A program made the position numbers and the translations under genes. A stretch of DNA of 54,541 bases, from positions 1 through 54,541 of the forward strand of contig CAUJCR010000043.1 in assembly GCA_963169355.1 (NCBI GenBank), read 5' to 3'. The DNA is from Bacteroidota bacterium (GTDB lineage: Bacteria; Bacteroidota; Bacteroidia; B-17B0; Aurantibacillaceae). The notes beneath the pieces were generated by a model. It was not told where the DNA came from, did no database searches, and saw only the letters and a list, made by a program, of their open reading frames with translations. Shown one piece after another: positions 16,871 to 25,355 of the stretch (within the stretch, counting starts at the first letter, position 1; each line of letters opens with the position of its first letter).

Positions 16871-17140
16871 ATGTATTTAACATCAGAAGTAAAGAAAGAC
16901 ATTTTTAAAAAACATGGTGGAAGTGAAAAAAACACAGGTTCAGCCGAATCACAAGTTGCTTTATTTACACACCGTATTGATCATTTAACTGAGCATTTAA
17001 AGAACAATAGAAAAGATTTTGGAACACAACGTGCCTTATTAAACTTAGTAGGTAAGCGTCGTGCTTTATTAGATTATTTAAAACATACGGATATTAACCG
17101 TTATCGTGCTATTATTAAGGAATTAGATATTCGTAAATAA
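16871..17140 (+). CDS. rpsO: 30S ribosomal protein S15
   Basis: Primary 16S rRNA-binding protein of the small subunit platform. The 89-residue length is exact for the family, and the signatures are clear: GSAESQVALFTHRI, LTEHLKNNRKDFGTQRALLNLVGKRRALLDYL. The order rpsO then pnp is widely conserved in bacteria. It has its own promoter and is followed by a terminator, so part of pnp expression probably depends on read-through or on a second promoter. Confidence 0.98.
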   Translation: MYLTSEVKKDIFKKHGGSEKNTGSAESQVALFTHRIDHLTEHLKNNRKDFGTQRALLNLVGKRRALLDYLKHTDINRYRAIIKELDIRK

Positions 17141-17164
17141 TCATGGCAATACATTAAAAGCGGG

Positions 17165-17197
17165 GGCATTTCGAGTTATCGGAATGCCTTTCTTTTT
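17165..17197 (+). terminator. Intrinsic terminator between rpsO and pnp
   Basis: GGCATTTCGA and TCGGAATGCC pair over 10 bp (one G-U) around a GTTA loop and are followed by TTTCTTTTT. A second short hairpin (GTATCGG, 5-base loop, CCGATAC, 17236-17254) lies in the pnp leader 17 bases before its ATG. Its role is unknown. Confidence 0.7.
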
Positions 17198-17270
17198 AAA
17201 TAACATAAAAAAATAATACAATAAAATATAAACCCGTATCGGATACGCCGATACTTAACACAAAAACAAG

Positions 17271-19427
17271 ATGTCACAAATTGGAATTCAACACTCATTC
17301 GACCTCGGAGATGGACGAATGATTACACTCGAAACTGGAAAATTAGCTAAACAAGCCGATGGTGCTGTAGTGGTAAAACTTGGTGATACCATGATATTAG
17401 CTACCATAGTAAGTAATAAAGAAGCCAAAGAAGGAGTAGATTTTTTACCTTTAACCGTAGATTATCAAGAAAAATATGCAGCTACAGGTCGTTTCCCGGG
17501 TGGTTTTTTCCGCCGCGAGGCTAAACTATCAGACTATGAGATTTTAATTTCTCGTATTGTAGATAGAGCTATGCGTCCTTTATTTCCTGAAGATTATCAT
17601 GCTGATACACAAATTATGCTATCGTTAATTTCTTCGGATAGAAAAACCATGCCTGATGCTTTAGTTGGTTTAGCAGCATCAGCTGCTGTTGCTGTATCGG
17701 ATATTCCATTTAATGGCCCAATTTCAGAAGTACGCGTTGGTAAAATTGATGGTAAGTTGGTTATTAACCCTGATATTGACCAATTAGCTGTTTCTACTAT
17801 TGATATGATTGTAGCTGCGTCTGAAAGTGATATTACCATGGTAGAGGGCGAAATGAGTGAAATTAGCGAAGCAGAAATGTTAGAAGCTATAAAGTTTGCC
17901 CATGATGCTATTAAAGTTCAAATAAAGGCTATTAAAGAGTTTGTTGCAAAAGTAGGTCCAAAAGCCAAACGTGAGTATTGTCACGAAACTCATGATTTAG
18001 AACTTAAAGCTGCTGTTGCTAAAGCTACTTACGATAAAGTATATGCAGTGGCTAAAACTGGTAATCCTAATAAAAATGAGCGGAAAGAAGCTTTTAAAGC
18101 TATCTTAACAGAGTACAAAGCAACATTTAGCGAAGAAGAATTAAAAGAAAAAGAAGGGTTAATTAATACTTATTACCATGGTGTGGAATACGATGCGGTA
18201 CGTCAAGCTACATTAGATACTCAATCTCGTTTAGATGGGCGTAAAACCACGCAAATTCGCCCAATTTGGAGTGAAGTAAGTTATTTACCAGGCGCACATG
18301 GTTCGGCTATTTTCCAACGTGGTGAAACTCAATCACTAACATCGGTTACTTTAGGTACTGGTAAAGATGCACAATTAATAGATGGCGCATTTTATAAAGG
18401 AGAAACTAAATTTATACTTCATTATAATTTCCCAGGTTTTTCAACAGGCGAGGCTAAACCTAATAGAGGGCCAGGAAGACGTGAAGTAGGGCATGGTAAT
18501 TTAGCATTACGTGCTTTATCAAAAGTGGTTCCTACTGATACACCTTACACTATTCGTGTTGTATCGGATATATTAGAATCTAATGGTTCTTCATCAATGG
18601 CAACGGTATGTGCTGGTACATTAGCATTAATGGATGCGGGTGTTAAAATTGCTAAACCTGTTACTGGTATTGCGATGGGTTTAATTACATCTGCCGATAA
18701 TAAGAGTTATGCTATATTATCAGATATTTTAGGAGACGAAGATCATTTAGGTGATATGGATTTTAAAGTGTGTGGTACAAAAGATGGTATTACAGCTGTG
18801 CAAATGGATTTAAAAGTAAATGGCTTACCTTATGAGGTAATGGAGAAAGCCTTAATGCAAGCTAAAGAAGGTCGTTTACATATTATGGGTGAGATTTTAA
18901 AAACCATAGATGCACCACGTGCAGAGTATAAAGAAAGCGTACCACGTTTTGAAACCATGACGATTCCAGGCGAATTTATTGGTGCAGTAATTGGTCCTGG
19001 TGGAAAAGTTATTCAAGATATTCAAAAGAAAACCAATGCCACTATTAGCATTACTGAGGTTGATAACACAGGGCAAATTGAAATTTTTGCAGAAAAATTA
19101 GAAGATTTAAAAGCTGCTAAAGCACGTATCAAAGCCATTGTTGCAATTCCAGAAGTAGGCGAGGTGTACGAAGCTAAAGTAAAATCAATTATGCCTTATG
19201 GCGCTTTTGTAGAGTTTATGCCAGGTAAAGAAGGTTTGTTACACATTAGCGAGTACGATTGGAAACGTCTAGAATCATTAAATGGATTAGTAAAAGAAGG
19301 TGATGTATTAAATGTAAAATACATTGGTACCGATCCTAAAAATGGTAAAGCAAAATTATCTCGTAAAGCAACTTTACCAAAGCCAGAAACAGTAGAGGCA
19401 AACAATAATTCTGCTGCCGAGAAATAA
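17271..19427 (+). CDS. pnp: Polynucleotide phosphorylase
   Basis: 3'-5' phosphorolytic exoribonuclease of mRNA decay. The 718 residues contain two RNase PH-like cores (first with [17 protein letters not shown], second with [20 protein letters not shown] and the active-site region [13 protein letters not shown]). They are followed by a KH domain with [12 protein letters not shown] near residue 570 and an S1 domain starting near 629 ([20 protein letters not shown]). Length and domain order are normal. It ends at a strong shared terminator facing frr. Confidence 0.97.
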   Translation: MSQIGIQHSFDLGDGRMITLETGKLAKQADGAVVVKLGDTMILATIVSNKEAKEGVDFLPLTVDYQEKYAATGRFPGGFFRREAKLSDYEILISRIVDRAMRPLFPEDYHADTQIMLSLISSDRKTMPDALVGLAASAAVAVSDIPFNGPISEVRVGKIDGKLVINPDIDQLAVSTIDMIVAASESDITMVEGEMSEISEAEMLEAIKFAHDAIKVQIKAIKEFVAKVGPKAKREYCHETHDLELKAAVAKATYDKVYAVAKTGNPNKNERKEAFKAILTEYKATFSEEELKEKEGLINTYYHGVEYDAVRQATLDTQSRLDGRKTTQIRPIWSEVSYLPGAHGSAIFQRGETQSLTSVTLGTGKDAQLIDGAFYKGETKFILHYNFPGFSTGEAKPNRGPGRREVGHGNLALRALSKVVPTDTPYTIRVVSDILESNGSSSMATVCAGTLALMDAGVKIAKPVTGIAMGLITSADNKSYAILSDILGDEDHLGDMDFKVCGTKDGITAVQMDLKVNGLPYEVMEKALMQAKEGRLHIMGEILKTIDAPRAEYKESVPRFETMTIPGEFIGAVIGPGGKVIQDIQKKTNATISITEVDNTGQIEIFAEKLEDLKAAKARIKAIVAIPEVGEVYEAKVKSIMPYGAFVEFMPGKEGLLHISEYDWKRLESLNGLVKEGDVLNVKYIGTDPKNGKAKLSRKATLPKPETVEANNNSAAEK

Positions 19428-19458
19428 CCGTTATCAGAAGTATCATACTACAAATAAA

Positions 19459-19488
19459 CGAGGCTGACCAAATGGTCAGCCTCGTTTT
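19459..19488. terminator. Bidirectional terminator between pnp and frr
   Basis: CGAGGCTGACC, AAAT, GGTCAGCCTCG is a perfect 11-bp stem with a 4-base loop, followed by TTTT. It lies between the converging pnp and frr genes, with A-rich sequence on the other side, so it can serve both. Confidence 0.85.
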
Positions 19489-19510
19489 GTATTGCATTGT
19501 TTGAACCGAT

Positions 19511-20071
19511 TTAAACAGTTAAAATTTCTTTTTCTTTTTGTTCTAAATGCTTATCGCATTTTGCTGAATACTCATCAATAATACCTTGCACTTTTCCTTC
19601 TCCAGCTTTAGCTTCGTCTTCGGGCGTGCCTGCTTTCTGTAAAGCTTTAATTTTATCAATGGCTTCTTTTCTAATATTTCTTAATCCTACTTTTGCGTCT
19701 TCTCCTGCCGATTTAGCTGTTTTAACTAAGTCTTTTCTTCTTTCTTCGGTTAAAGGTGGAACAATAATACGAATAATCACACCATCATTTTGAGGGTTAA
19801 AACCTAAGTTAGCGGCTTGAATGGCTTTTTCTATTGGTGTAAGCATTGATTTTTCCCAAGGCTGAATGACAATTGTTCTCGAATCTTGTGTATTAACGCT
19901 AGCCACATTACTTAATGGTGCTTTTGAACCGTAGTAATCTACTAATACAGCATCAAGCATGGCAGGGTTTGCTTTTCCTGCACGAATTTTTGCTAATTCA
20001 ACTTCTAAGTGAGCAATGGTTTTATCCATTTGCGATTTAGCGCTGTCTAAAATTGTTTTTATATCACTCAT
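19511..20071 (-). CDS. frr: Ribosome recycling factor
   Basis: Splits post-termination ribosomes together with EF-G. The 186-residue protein has the family start (LAKIRAGKANPAMLDAV), the conserved EKAIQAANLGFNPQNDG, IRIIVPPLTEERRKDLVK and the helical tail LRNIRKEAIDKIKAL. Length is normal. Reverse strand, 61 bases downstream of thyA and possibly in the same transcript. Confidence 0.97.
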   Translation of the reverse strand: MSDIKTILDSAKSQMDKTIAHLEVELAKIRAGKANPAMLDAVLVDYYGSKAPLSNVASVNTQDSRTIVIQPWEKSMLTPIEKAIQAANLGFNPQNDGVIIRIIVPPLTEERRKDLVKTAKSAGEDAKVGLRNIRKEAIDKIKALQKAGTPEDEAKAGEGKVQGIIDEYSAKCDKHLEQKEKEILTV

Positions 20072-20132
20072 AAACTTAATTTTTTTGCAAAGTTAATTGT
20101 ATTATCAAATATTGAAAATTTTAAATCATAAT

Positions 20133-20927
20133 TTACACGGCTACATCTGCTTTAATATGCGGATGTGGATTGTAATTTTCTAATTCAAAATCCTCGTATT
20201 TAAAATCAAAAATAGACGTTACGTTTTTATTTATTTTAAGAGTTGGCAAGGCTCTACAATCACGTGTTAATTGAAGTTGTGCTTGTTCGATATGATTTGA
20301 ATACAGGTGTGCATCGCCTAAGGTGTGTACAAATTCGCCTGGTTGCAAGTTACAAACTTGTGCCATCATCATAGTTAAAATGGCGTAGCTTGCAATGTTA
20401 AATGGAACACCTAAAAAAATATCGGCACTACGTTGGTATAACTGACAGCTTAATTTACCATTTGCTACATAAAACTGAAAAAACGCATGACATGGCGGTA
20501 ATTTCATGTTATTAATGTCGGCAACATTCCACGCACTCACAATTAATCGGCGCGAGTCGGGTGTTTTTTTTATCATTTCAACCACTTGTGATATTTGGTC
20601 AATGTGTTTTCCATCTGGAGTAGGCCAAGAGCGCCATTGTGAACCATAAACAGGCCCTAAGTTGCCATTTTCATCTGCCCATTCGTCCCAAATTCTAACA
20701 CCATTATCTTTTAAATACTTAATATTAGTATCGCCTTTTAAGAACCATAATAACTCATGTATAATGGATTTGGTATGTAATTTTTTGGTGGTAAGCAACG
20801 GAAAACCTTCTTGCAAATTAAAGCGCATTTGATAACCAAATACACTGGTTGTACCTGTACCAGTGCGGTCTTCCTTTTTTGTGCCATTTGCCAATACATG
20901 GCGCATTAAATCGTGGTATTGTTTCAT
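20133..20927 (-). CDS. thyA: Thymidylate synthase (ThyA type)
   Basis: Converts dUMP to dTMP with methylene-tetrahydrofolate. The 264 residues match E. coli ThyA in length. The catalytic cysteine is in [12 protein letters not shown] (about residue 146), preceded by the phosphate-binding [27 protein letters not shown] and [14 protein letters not shown] are the other family blocks. It marks the left boundary of the cassette-like accessory array. Confidence 0.98.
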   Translation of the reverse strand: MKQYHDLMRHVLANGTKKEDRTGTGTTSVFGYQMRFNLQEGFPLLTTKKLHTKSIIHELLWFLKGDTNIKYLKDNGVRIWDEWADENGNLGPVYGSQWRSWPTPDGKHIDQISQVVEMIKKTPDSRRLIVSAWNVADINNMKLPPCHAFFQFYVANGKLSCQLYQRSADIFLGVPFNIASYAILTMMMAQVCNLQPGEFVHTLGDAHLYSNHIEQAQLQLTRDCRALPTLKINKNVTSIFDFKYEDFELENYNPHPHIKADVAV

Positions 20928-21165
20928 CAGTTATTAAATTACTGTTACGAATTTAATAAACCTTTTAATGCCTTTATGAAAGAATTATAAAAGGTTTTCA
21001 AGATTGGAAGGGTAGAATTGTTGAATTATACATAACCAAAATTAGGCATTAGCAATTCTTGTTCTTGCCCCCTAATAATGTCTTTCAATAAAATCTTGAG
21101 GCTCTTAAACTCAATCTGTGTGTGGCTTTTAAGGCTTATAATTGGCATACACAAAGAAACGTATA
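20928..21165. other. Noncoding stretch with a partial REP/MITE-like arm
   Basis: Together with half B1 and the GNAT leader, 20928-21295 has no supportable gene. At 21034-21060 a segment beginning AACCAAAATTAGGCATTAGC resembles the right arm (reverse complement) of the element at 16200-16369, with shared GCATTAGCAATTCT. The remainder is AT-rich and not recognised. Confidence 0.45.
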
Positions 21166-21254
21166 ATTCATTTTTTATTCGTATATTTATTTCATAAATA
21201 ACAAACAGCGTGTGTTAATGAAAGCGAGTTTTTTCACAGGCTGCCGTTAGCGGT
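21166..21254. repeat. Cassette repeat, half B alone (B1), left border of the array
   Basis: About 88 bases: TTATTTGTATATTTATTTC-type core, CATAAATAACAAACAG, a variable stretch, then GAGTTTTTTCACAGGCTG and an ending CGTTAGCGG. Near-identical copies are B2 (23204-23292), B3 (24047-24132) and B4 (25247-25334). Here half B stands alone, without the preceding half A seen at the internal junctions. Confidence 0.88.
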
Positions 21255-21295
21255 AATGCTATGAATAAAAACATTTAACGATTGAGGATAGAAAG

Positions 21296-21763
21296 ATGGA
21301 AAGTCTAATTATAATAAGAGAATATGAACCAAGCGACAAAAATGATGTAATAAATTTGATTAAGTTAAATACTCCAAAATTTTTCGCAACTGATGAAGAA
21401 GAAGATTTAAAAAAATATTTGGAGACCGAAAGAGAACTCTATTATGTATTACTGTATGATGAAAAAATTGTTGGTTGTGGTGGGATTAATTTTTCAGATG
21501 ATAAAACAATAGGTAAAATTAGTTGGGATATATTTCATCCTGACTATCAAGGGAAATCTTTGGGGACAAAACTATTGAAATACAGAATTGATAAACTTAA
21601 CTCAATTGAGGGTATTCAAAAAATTACTGTTAGAACTTCACAGGTTACTTACAAATTTTATGAAAAGCAAGGTTTTGAACTATTTGAAATTAAAAAAGAT
21701 TATTGGGCAGATGGATTTGATATGTACAATATGAATTACAAACGACAATGGAAACAACGCTGA
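21296..21763 (+). CDS. GNAT-family N-acetyltransferase (cargo unit 1)
   Basis: A 155-residue single-domain GNAT protein. It has the N-terminal strand RIRE/IIREYEPSDKNDVINL, the central strand YVLLYDEKIVGCGGINF, the acetyl-CoA pyrophosphate loop region DYQGKSLGTKLLKYRID (Q/R-x-x-G-x-G/A like, about residues 83-99) and the terminal YKFYEKQGFEL. The substrate is unknown. It lies between half B1 and half A1 of the cassette repeat, and GAGGATAGAAAG before the ATG could act as a ribosome-binding site. An acquired cargo gene is the simplest reading. Confidence 0.85.
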   Translation: MESLIIIREYEPSDKNDVINLIKLNTPKFFATDEEEDLKKYLETERELYYVLLYDEKIVGCGGINFSDDKTIGKISWDIFHPDYQGKSLGTKLLKYRIDKLNSIEGIQKITVRTSQVTYKFYEKQGFELFEIKKDYWADGFDMYNMNYKRQWKQR

Positions 21764-21792
21764 CAAAAGAAGCCCGAACTACTAAAAAATAA

Positions 21793-21860
21793 GAATTAAA
21801 CAACTCTCCACTTCAATTTAATCCAGTTCCTGTCTGCCTTTGGTAGGTTGAATGAAGCTT
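21793..21860. repeat. Cassette repeat, half A alone (A1)
   Basis: About 65 bases beginning ATTAAACAACTCTCC and ending GGTTGAATGAAG. In this family half A contains two small inverted repeats: GATTAAA...TTTAATC and CTGCC, TTT, GGCAG. This copy is the most diverged (GGTAGG for GGCAGG), and no half B follows before the Fic gene. Confidence 0.88.
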
Positions 21861-21925
21861 CTGGAACCTTGAGTAAAAATTTCTTATGGGGTTTTAAAAA
21901 ATTGAGCTTCTTTATTTGTTTTTTG

Positions 21926-22001
21926 GATAAAATATGGATACGATATAGATATTTTATATCTTTGTACAATTCTTTTTTAGATAAAATACAGATAAGATAT
22001 G
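21926..22001 (+). promoter_or_regulatory. Fic promoter flanked by two operator-like direct repeats
   Basis: TATCTTTG at 21957-21964 matches the -7 consensus; transcription would start near 21971. Two 22-base direct repeats, both starting GATAAAATA and containing GATA again, lie at 21926-21947 and 21980-22001 (18 of 22 identical). The first covers the -33 region and the second covers the ATG at 21999. This layout suggests repression, possibly by the Fic protein's own C-terminal winged helix. Confidence 0.55.
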
Positions 22002-23072
22002 GATAAATTCATTCGGAAACTCAATTTTGATTTCGTTACCAATCAACGAATATTACAACTCATTGGCTACATTGACGGTTTCAAGGGCAAATGGGATATT
22101 GCCGAAAAGCAGGAAAACCGTTATTTGAAAGAATTGCGGAAAATTGCCACTATTGAAAGTATCGGCTCATCTACGAGAATTGAAGGTGCAACGCTTACAG
22201 ACCAAGAAGTAAAAGACCTTTTGAAAGACGTTAAAATCACAAAACTAAAAACTCGTGATGAACAGGAAGTAATCGGCTATTACGAAGTTTTAGAATTGAT
22301 TTACGACAATTATTCCGATATCAAACTTTCGGAAAATTATATTAAACAACTACATCAACTGTTGCTGAAATACAGCAGTAAAGATGATCGACATAGAGGA
22401 ACTTACAAGTTTCTTTCTAACAAAGTTGTGGCAACTTATCCAACAGGCGAAAAGCGGACGATTTTTGCCACTACCGAACCAGCATTGGTAGCAACAGAAA
22501 TGCAGGAATTAGTTAAATGGACAAACGAAACTATGGAACAAAAAGCCATTCATCAACTCATTGTTATTGGCAGTTTCATCTATGATTTTTTGAGCATACA
22601 CCCATTTCAAGACGGAAACGGCAGACTTTCGAGATTGCTTACAACGCTTTGTTTGCTACAAAACGATTATTCGTTTATTCAATACATTTCTTTTGAAAAC
22701 CATATCGAACAAAATAAAAAAGCCTATTACGAGGCTCTGATGCACGGACAGAAAAATCGGGGAACAGATAACGAACGTATAGACTTGTGGTTGATTTTTT
22801 TCTTGGAAAGTTTAAAAACACTTACCGAGAAATTAGAACAAAAATATGACGTTTTCAAATCCAAAGGTGGTTATCTGAACGAGAGACAAAAGTTAATCAA
22901 AAATTTTATTAAAAGCAATCAACCTATTAAAGTAAGTGATTTAGCAAATCAATTTCCCGAAATTGGATTGAGTACCTTGAAGAAAGACCTACAATACTTA
23001 CGAGATGAACAGGTGCTGACAATGATTGGAAAAGGAAAAGGAAGTGTGTATGTATTAACTGAAAAAGAGTAA
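21999..23072 (+). CDS. Fic-domain protein with N-terminal inhibitory motif and C-terminal winged helix
   Basis: Putative AMP-transferase (or other NMP transferase), 357 residues. The Fic motif HPFQDGNGRLSR (201-212) is complete, with catalytic H201 and the anion-binding GNGR. The inhibitory motif S-x-x-x-E-G (S58 to G63, within GSSTRIEGA) is N-terminal, so this is a class II, self-inhibited Fic. Residues about 290-357 form a winged helix (IKVSDLANQFPEIGLSTLKKDLQYL) that could bind DNA. Fic proteins of this layout are common on accessory islands. It follows half A1 and precedes A2+B2. Target and physiological role are unknown. Confidence 0.92.
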   Translation: MDKFIRKLNFDFVTNQRILQLIGYIDGFKGKWDIAEKQENRYLKELRKIATIESIGSSTRIEGATLTDQEVKDLLKDVKITKLKTRDEQEVIGYYEVLELIYDNYSDIKLSENYIKQLHQLLLKYSSKDDRHRGTYKFLSNKVVATYPTGEKRTIFATTEPALVATEMQELVKWTNETMEQKAIHQLIVIGSFIYDFLSIHPFQDGNGRLSRLLTTLCLLQNDYSFIQYISFENHIEQNKKAYYEALMHGQKNRGTDNERIDLWLIFFLESLKTLTEKLEQKYDVFKSKGGYLNERQKLIKNFIKSNQPIKVSDLANQFPEIGLSTLKKDLQYLRDEQVLTMIGKGKGSVYVLTEKE

Positions 23073-23104
23073 TCTAAACACTGCCCGAGTCGCCAACATA
23101 TAGA

Positions 23105-23292
23105 GATTAAACAACTCTCCGCTTCAATTTAATCCTGTGCCTGTCTGCCTTTGGCAGGTTGAATGAAGTTTTTACTCAGCTCAGATTAACAGTTTTGATT
23201 CTAATTCATTTCTTATTCGTATATTTATTTCATAAATAACAAACAGTTTGTATTAATTACATTGAGTTTTTTCACAGGCTGACGTTACCAGC
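23105..23292. repeat. Cassette repeat, halves A2 + B2
   Basis: A2 (23105-23170) is a canonical half A (GATTAAACAACTCTCCGC start, GGCAGGTTGAATGAAG end). About 33 unrelated bases follow, then B2 (23204-23292), ending CACAGGCTGACGTTACC. The sequence just before A2 is CGCCAACATATAGA; AAC just before the unit and CGTT at its end resemble the simple sites that flank integron attC sites, but the unit is longer than a typical attC. Confidence 0.88.
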
Positions 23293-23347
23293 TTTGAACG
23301 CTACTTCAAAAAAAATCCCTCTTTCACCTTAAAATTAACTTAAAAAG

Positions 23348-23379
23348 TTTGCATAAAATACCAATATTTGGTATCTTTA
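23348..23379 (+). promoter_or_regulatory. parDE promoter with overlapping palindromic operator
   Basis: TTTG (23348-23351), 20 bases, then TATCTTTA (23372-23379) form a near-consensus promoter 17 bases before the ATG. A perfect palindrome ATACCAA-TAT-TTGGTAT (23358-23374) overlaps the spacer and -7 element, as expected for ParD-type autoregulation. Confidence 0.65.
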
Positions 23380-23395
23380 ACAAAACATTAAAGTT

Positions 23396-23644
23396 ATGGC
23401 AAAAAACACTTCAATATTATTAGGAGATTATTTTGATACTTTCATAAATCAACAAGTTCAATCCGGAAAATTTTCGTCTGCAAGTGAGGTTGTAAGAGCT
23501 GCGTTAAGAATGTTTGAACACGAAGAAACTAAGAAAACTGAACTTATTAAAGAACTCAAAAAAGGAGAAAAATCTGGTTTTGTAAAAGACTTCAACAGAA
23601 ATAAGTTGCTAAAATCGCTTCATCAAAAACACATCATAAAATGA
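23396..23644 (+). CDS. ParD-like ribbon-helix-helix antitoxin (cargo unit 3)
   Basis: An 82-residue antitoxin of the CopG/ParD type. The N-terminal RHH region is SILLGDYFDTFINQQVQSGKFSSASEVVRAALRMFE-like, with the ParD hallmark SASEVVRAALR at about residues 27-37. The lysine-rich tail would wrap the toxin. The start follows a promoter with a palindromic operator, consistent with self-repression. Its end overlaps the toxin ATG by 4 bases. Confidence 0.92.
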   Translation: MAKNTSILLGDYFDTFINQQVQSGKFSSASEVVRAALRMFEHEETKKTELIKELKKGEKSGFVKDFNRNKLLKSLHQKHIIK

Positions 23645-23943
23645 TGATGTTTAAAATAAGTAATGAAGCTCAAAATGACCTCGAAAATATTTGGCTTTAC
23701 ACCTCTGAAACTTGGTCTACTGAACAAGCTGACAGATATTACAATCTTATACTTGACGAAATCGAATACTTAGCCGAAAATCCTGATGTTGGAAAAGATT
23801 ATTCTCACGTAAGAAGAGGATATTTACGCTCAAAAGTGAAATCGCATTTTATTTTCTACAAAATCAATAAGAAAGAAAACCAAATTGAGATTATCAGAGT
23901 TTTACATCAACAAATGGATGTTGAAAACAGGTTGAACGATTAA
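23641..23943 (+). CDS. ParE/RelE-superfamily toxin
   Basis: A 100-residue ParE-type toxin: ISNEAQNDLENIWLYTSETW at the N-terminus, IEYLAENPDVGKDYSHVRRGYLRSKVKSHFIFYK in the middle (with the conserved GYR-like and FY segments), and the terminal IEIIRVLHQQMD. ParE toxins poison DNA gyrase, whereas RelE relatives cleave mRNA; the ParD partner and RVLHQ ending favour ParE. It is translationally coupled to the antitoxin (ATGATG overlap region). The pair fills the whole unit between A2+B2 and A3+B3. Confidence 0.92.
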   Translation: MMMFKISNEAQNDLENIWLYTSETWSTEQADRYYNLILDEIEYLAENPDVGKDYSHVRRGYLRSKVKSHFIFYKINKKENQIEIIRVLHQQMDVENRLND

Positions 23944-23967
23944 AACTGGCTACACATAACATATTGG

Positions 23968-24132
23968 GATTAAACAACTCTCCGTTTCAATTTAATCCTG
24001 TGCCTGTCTGCCATTGGCAGGTTTATAAAAGTAACTGGCTAGTTTTTCATTTTTTATTTGTATATTTATTTCATAAATAACAAACAGCTTGTGATAATGA
24101 CGATGAGTTTTTTCACAGGCTGCCGTTACCTG
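23968..24132. repeat. Cassette repeat, halves A3 + B3
   Basis: A3 (23968-24023; GTTTC for GCTTC and CCATTGG for CCTTTGG) is followed by about 24 bases and B3 (24047-24132), ending CACAGGCTGCCGTTACC. TACACATAAC immediately precedes A3. The gap 23944-24182 contains no gene. Confidence 0.88.
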
Positions 24133-24182
24133 CTATTTTATTTGACAGCAACACGCTGAAAATAGACAGTAAATTAGAATAA

Positions 24183-24647
24183 TTATATTGTGTGGGCTTG
24201 CTTTTCCATTACTGACTTTATGGTGACAAGATGAGTATCATTCAAGCCAACCATTGAACTAGTCAATATTAAATTTTCTTTCAAGAATGAAGGTAAAGCA
24301 TTCAAAGACTTATCATCATCTATAATGATAAAATCCTCGTTTATATTGTTTAAGTTAAACCAATTCAAAATTTCATCCCTGCGACTTGTTCCAAATGAAC
24401 TATCTCCTAATTTTCCAAGATTTTTGACATAAATACCTCTTGCAATAAAAATATTTTTCCATTCTTCAACACTAAAACGTGACTTATGTGAAGTTGTAAG
24501 CATTATAGTCGCACCACCAGAAACAATATTCTGAAGCACACGAACAGCTTTATCACTAAACTCAGGAAATCCATCACTTAATAATTTAGGACTTTTCCAA
24601 CTTTTAGCAGGAACCATTACACCATCAATATCTAAGAAAACTAACAT
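24183..24647 (-). CDS. HAD-superfamily phosphatase-like protein (cargo unit 4)
   Basis: A small HAD-fold protein of 154 residues from the ATG at 24647; an upstream in-frame TTG at 24662 would add five residues. The nucleophile motif is VFLDIDGVMVP (DxD), a motif II-like TTSHKSR occurs near residue 54, and the acidic motif IIIDDDKSL near residue 110. It resembles the HAD domains found alone or in RNA-repair fusion proteins, but that subfamily call is tentative. It is 17 bases downstream of the ParB-like gene and on the opposite strand from the other cargo units. Confidence 0.78.
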   Translation of the reverse strand: MLVFLDIDGVMVPAKSWKSPKLLSDGFPEFSDKAVRVLQNIVSGGATIMLTTSHKSRFSVEEWKNIFIARGIYVKNLGKLGDSSFGTSRRDEILNWFNLNNINEDFIIIDDDKSLNALPSFLKENLILTSSMVGLNDTHLVTIKSVMEKQAHTI

Positions 24648-24664
24648 ACTGCAAAGATACAAAT

Positions 24665-25048
24665 TTATTTTAGTAATTCATTTAATTTCTCTAAAGTTAT
24701 ATCATTAAATTCTGCATCTATCTTATTGAGAAGTAATATTTTAGAATCTGTGTCCCAATCATCTTTAACAAATTCAACAACCTCCCATTCTGAAACCTTT
24801 GCTGCTGATGTTTTATTTGACGGGTATCTTTCAAGGCAAACACCAGCCAACAATGATGCCAAGTAACGATGGTGACCATCAATAATTAAATCACCATCTA
24901 CTTTTATTCCCGAAAACCTTATTCCAATTTTCATCTTCTTATAAAGACGCATTATTACTGGAAAACAAAGTCTTTCATGAGTTGACTTCAAATCAATGTT
25001 ACTTTTCTTAACAAACTCTGATACGATTTCTAATGATATATGTTCCAA
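24665..25048 (-). CDS. ParB/Srx-fold protein
   Basis: A 127-residue protein with the ParB/sulfiredoxin nucleotide-binding core GIKVDGDLIIDGHHRYLASLLAG (about residues 47-69; DGHHR is the key motif). It has no HTH, so it is not a chromosome-partition ParB. Stand-alone ParB/Srx proteins act as CTPases, nucleases or small-molecule kinases; which applies here is unknown. It is first in a two-gene reverse-strand unit with the HAD gene, framed by cassette repeats A3+B3 and A4+B4. Confidence 0.75.
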   Translation of the reverse strand: MEHISLEIVSEFVKKSNIDLKSTHERLCFPVIMRLYKKMKIGIRFSGIKVDGDLIIDGHHRYLASLLAGVCLERYPSNKTSAAKVSEWEVVEFVKDDWDTDSKILLLNKIDAEFNDITLEKLNELLK

Positions 25049-25133
25049 TATTCGTTTTTTAATAGAAATACAAAGGTATAAATTAATCGGTTAAAAACAG
25101 CAACACTACAATCAAAGTAATCGTTGAGCGGTA

Positions 25134-25160
25134 ATACCAATTATTTATTCACATTGGTAT
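25134..25160. repeat. Inverted repeat upstream of the ParB-like gene
   Basis: ATACCAAT (25134-25141) and ATTGGTAT (25153-25160) pair across 11 bases. It lies 86 bases upstream of the ParB-like start and just before half A4. Its arms repeat the half-site of the parDE operator (ATACCAA/TTGGTAT). It could be an operator, a hairpin at the cassette edge, or chance. Confidence 0.5.
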
Positions 25161-25170
25161 AACATATAGA

Positions 25171-25334
25171 GTTTAAACAACTCTCCGCTTCAATTTAATC
25201 CTGTGCCTGTCTGCCTTTGGAAGGTTGAAAAAATAACTGACTTGTTATTCATTTTTTATTTGTAAATTTATTTCATTAAATAACAAACAACGTGTGTTAA
25301 TTACATTGAGTTTTTTCATGGGCTGACGTTAGCG
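25171..25334. repeat. Cassette repeat, halves A4 + B4
   Basis: A4 (25171-25229; GGAAGG for GGCAGG) is separated by about 17 bases from B4 (25247-25334), which ends CATGGGCTGACGTTAGCGG. GGTATAACATATAGAG precedes A4. The B4 ending CGTTAGCGGTAAT is identical to that of B1. The 307-base gap 25049-25355 holds this repeat and the inverted repeat at 25134. Confidence 0.88.
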
Positions 25335-25355
25335 GTAATAAGTACACGGACGATT

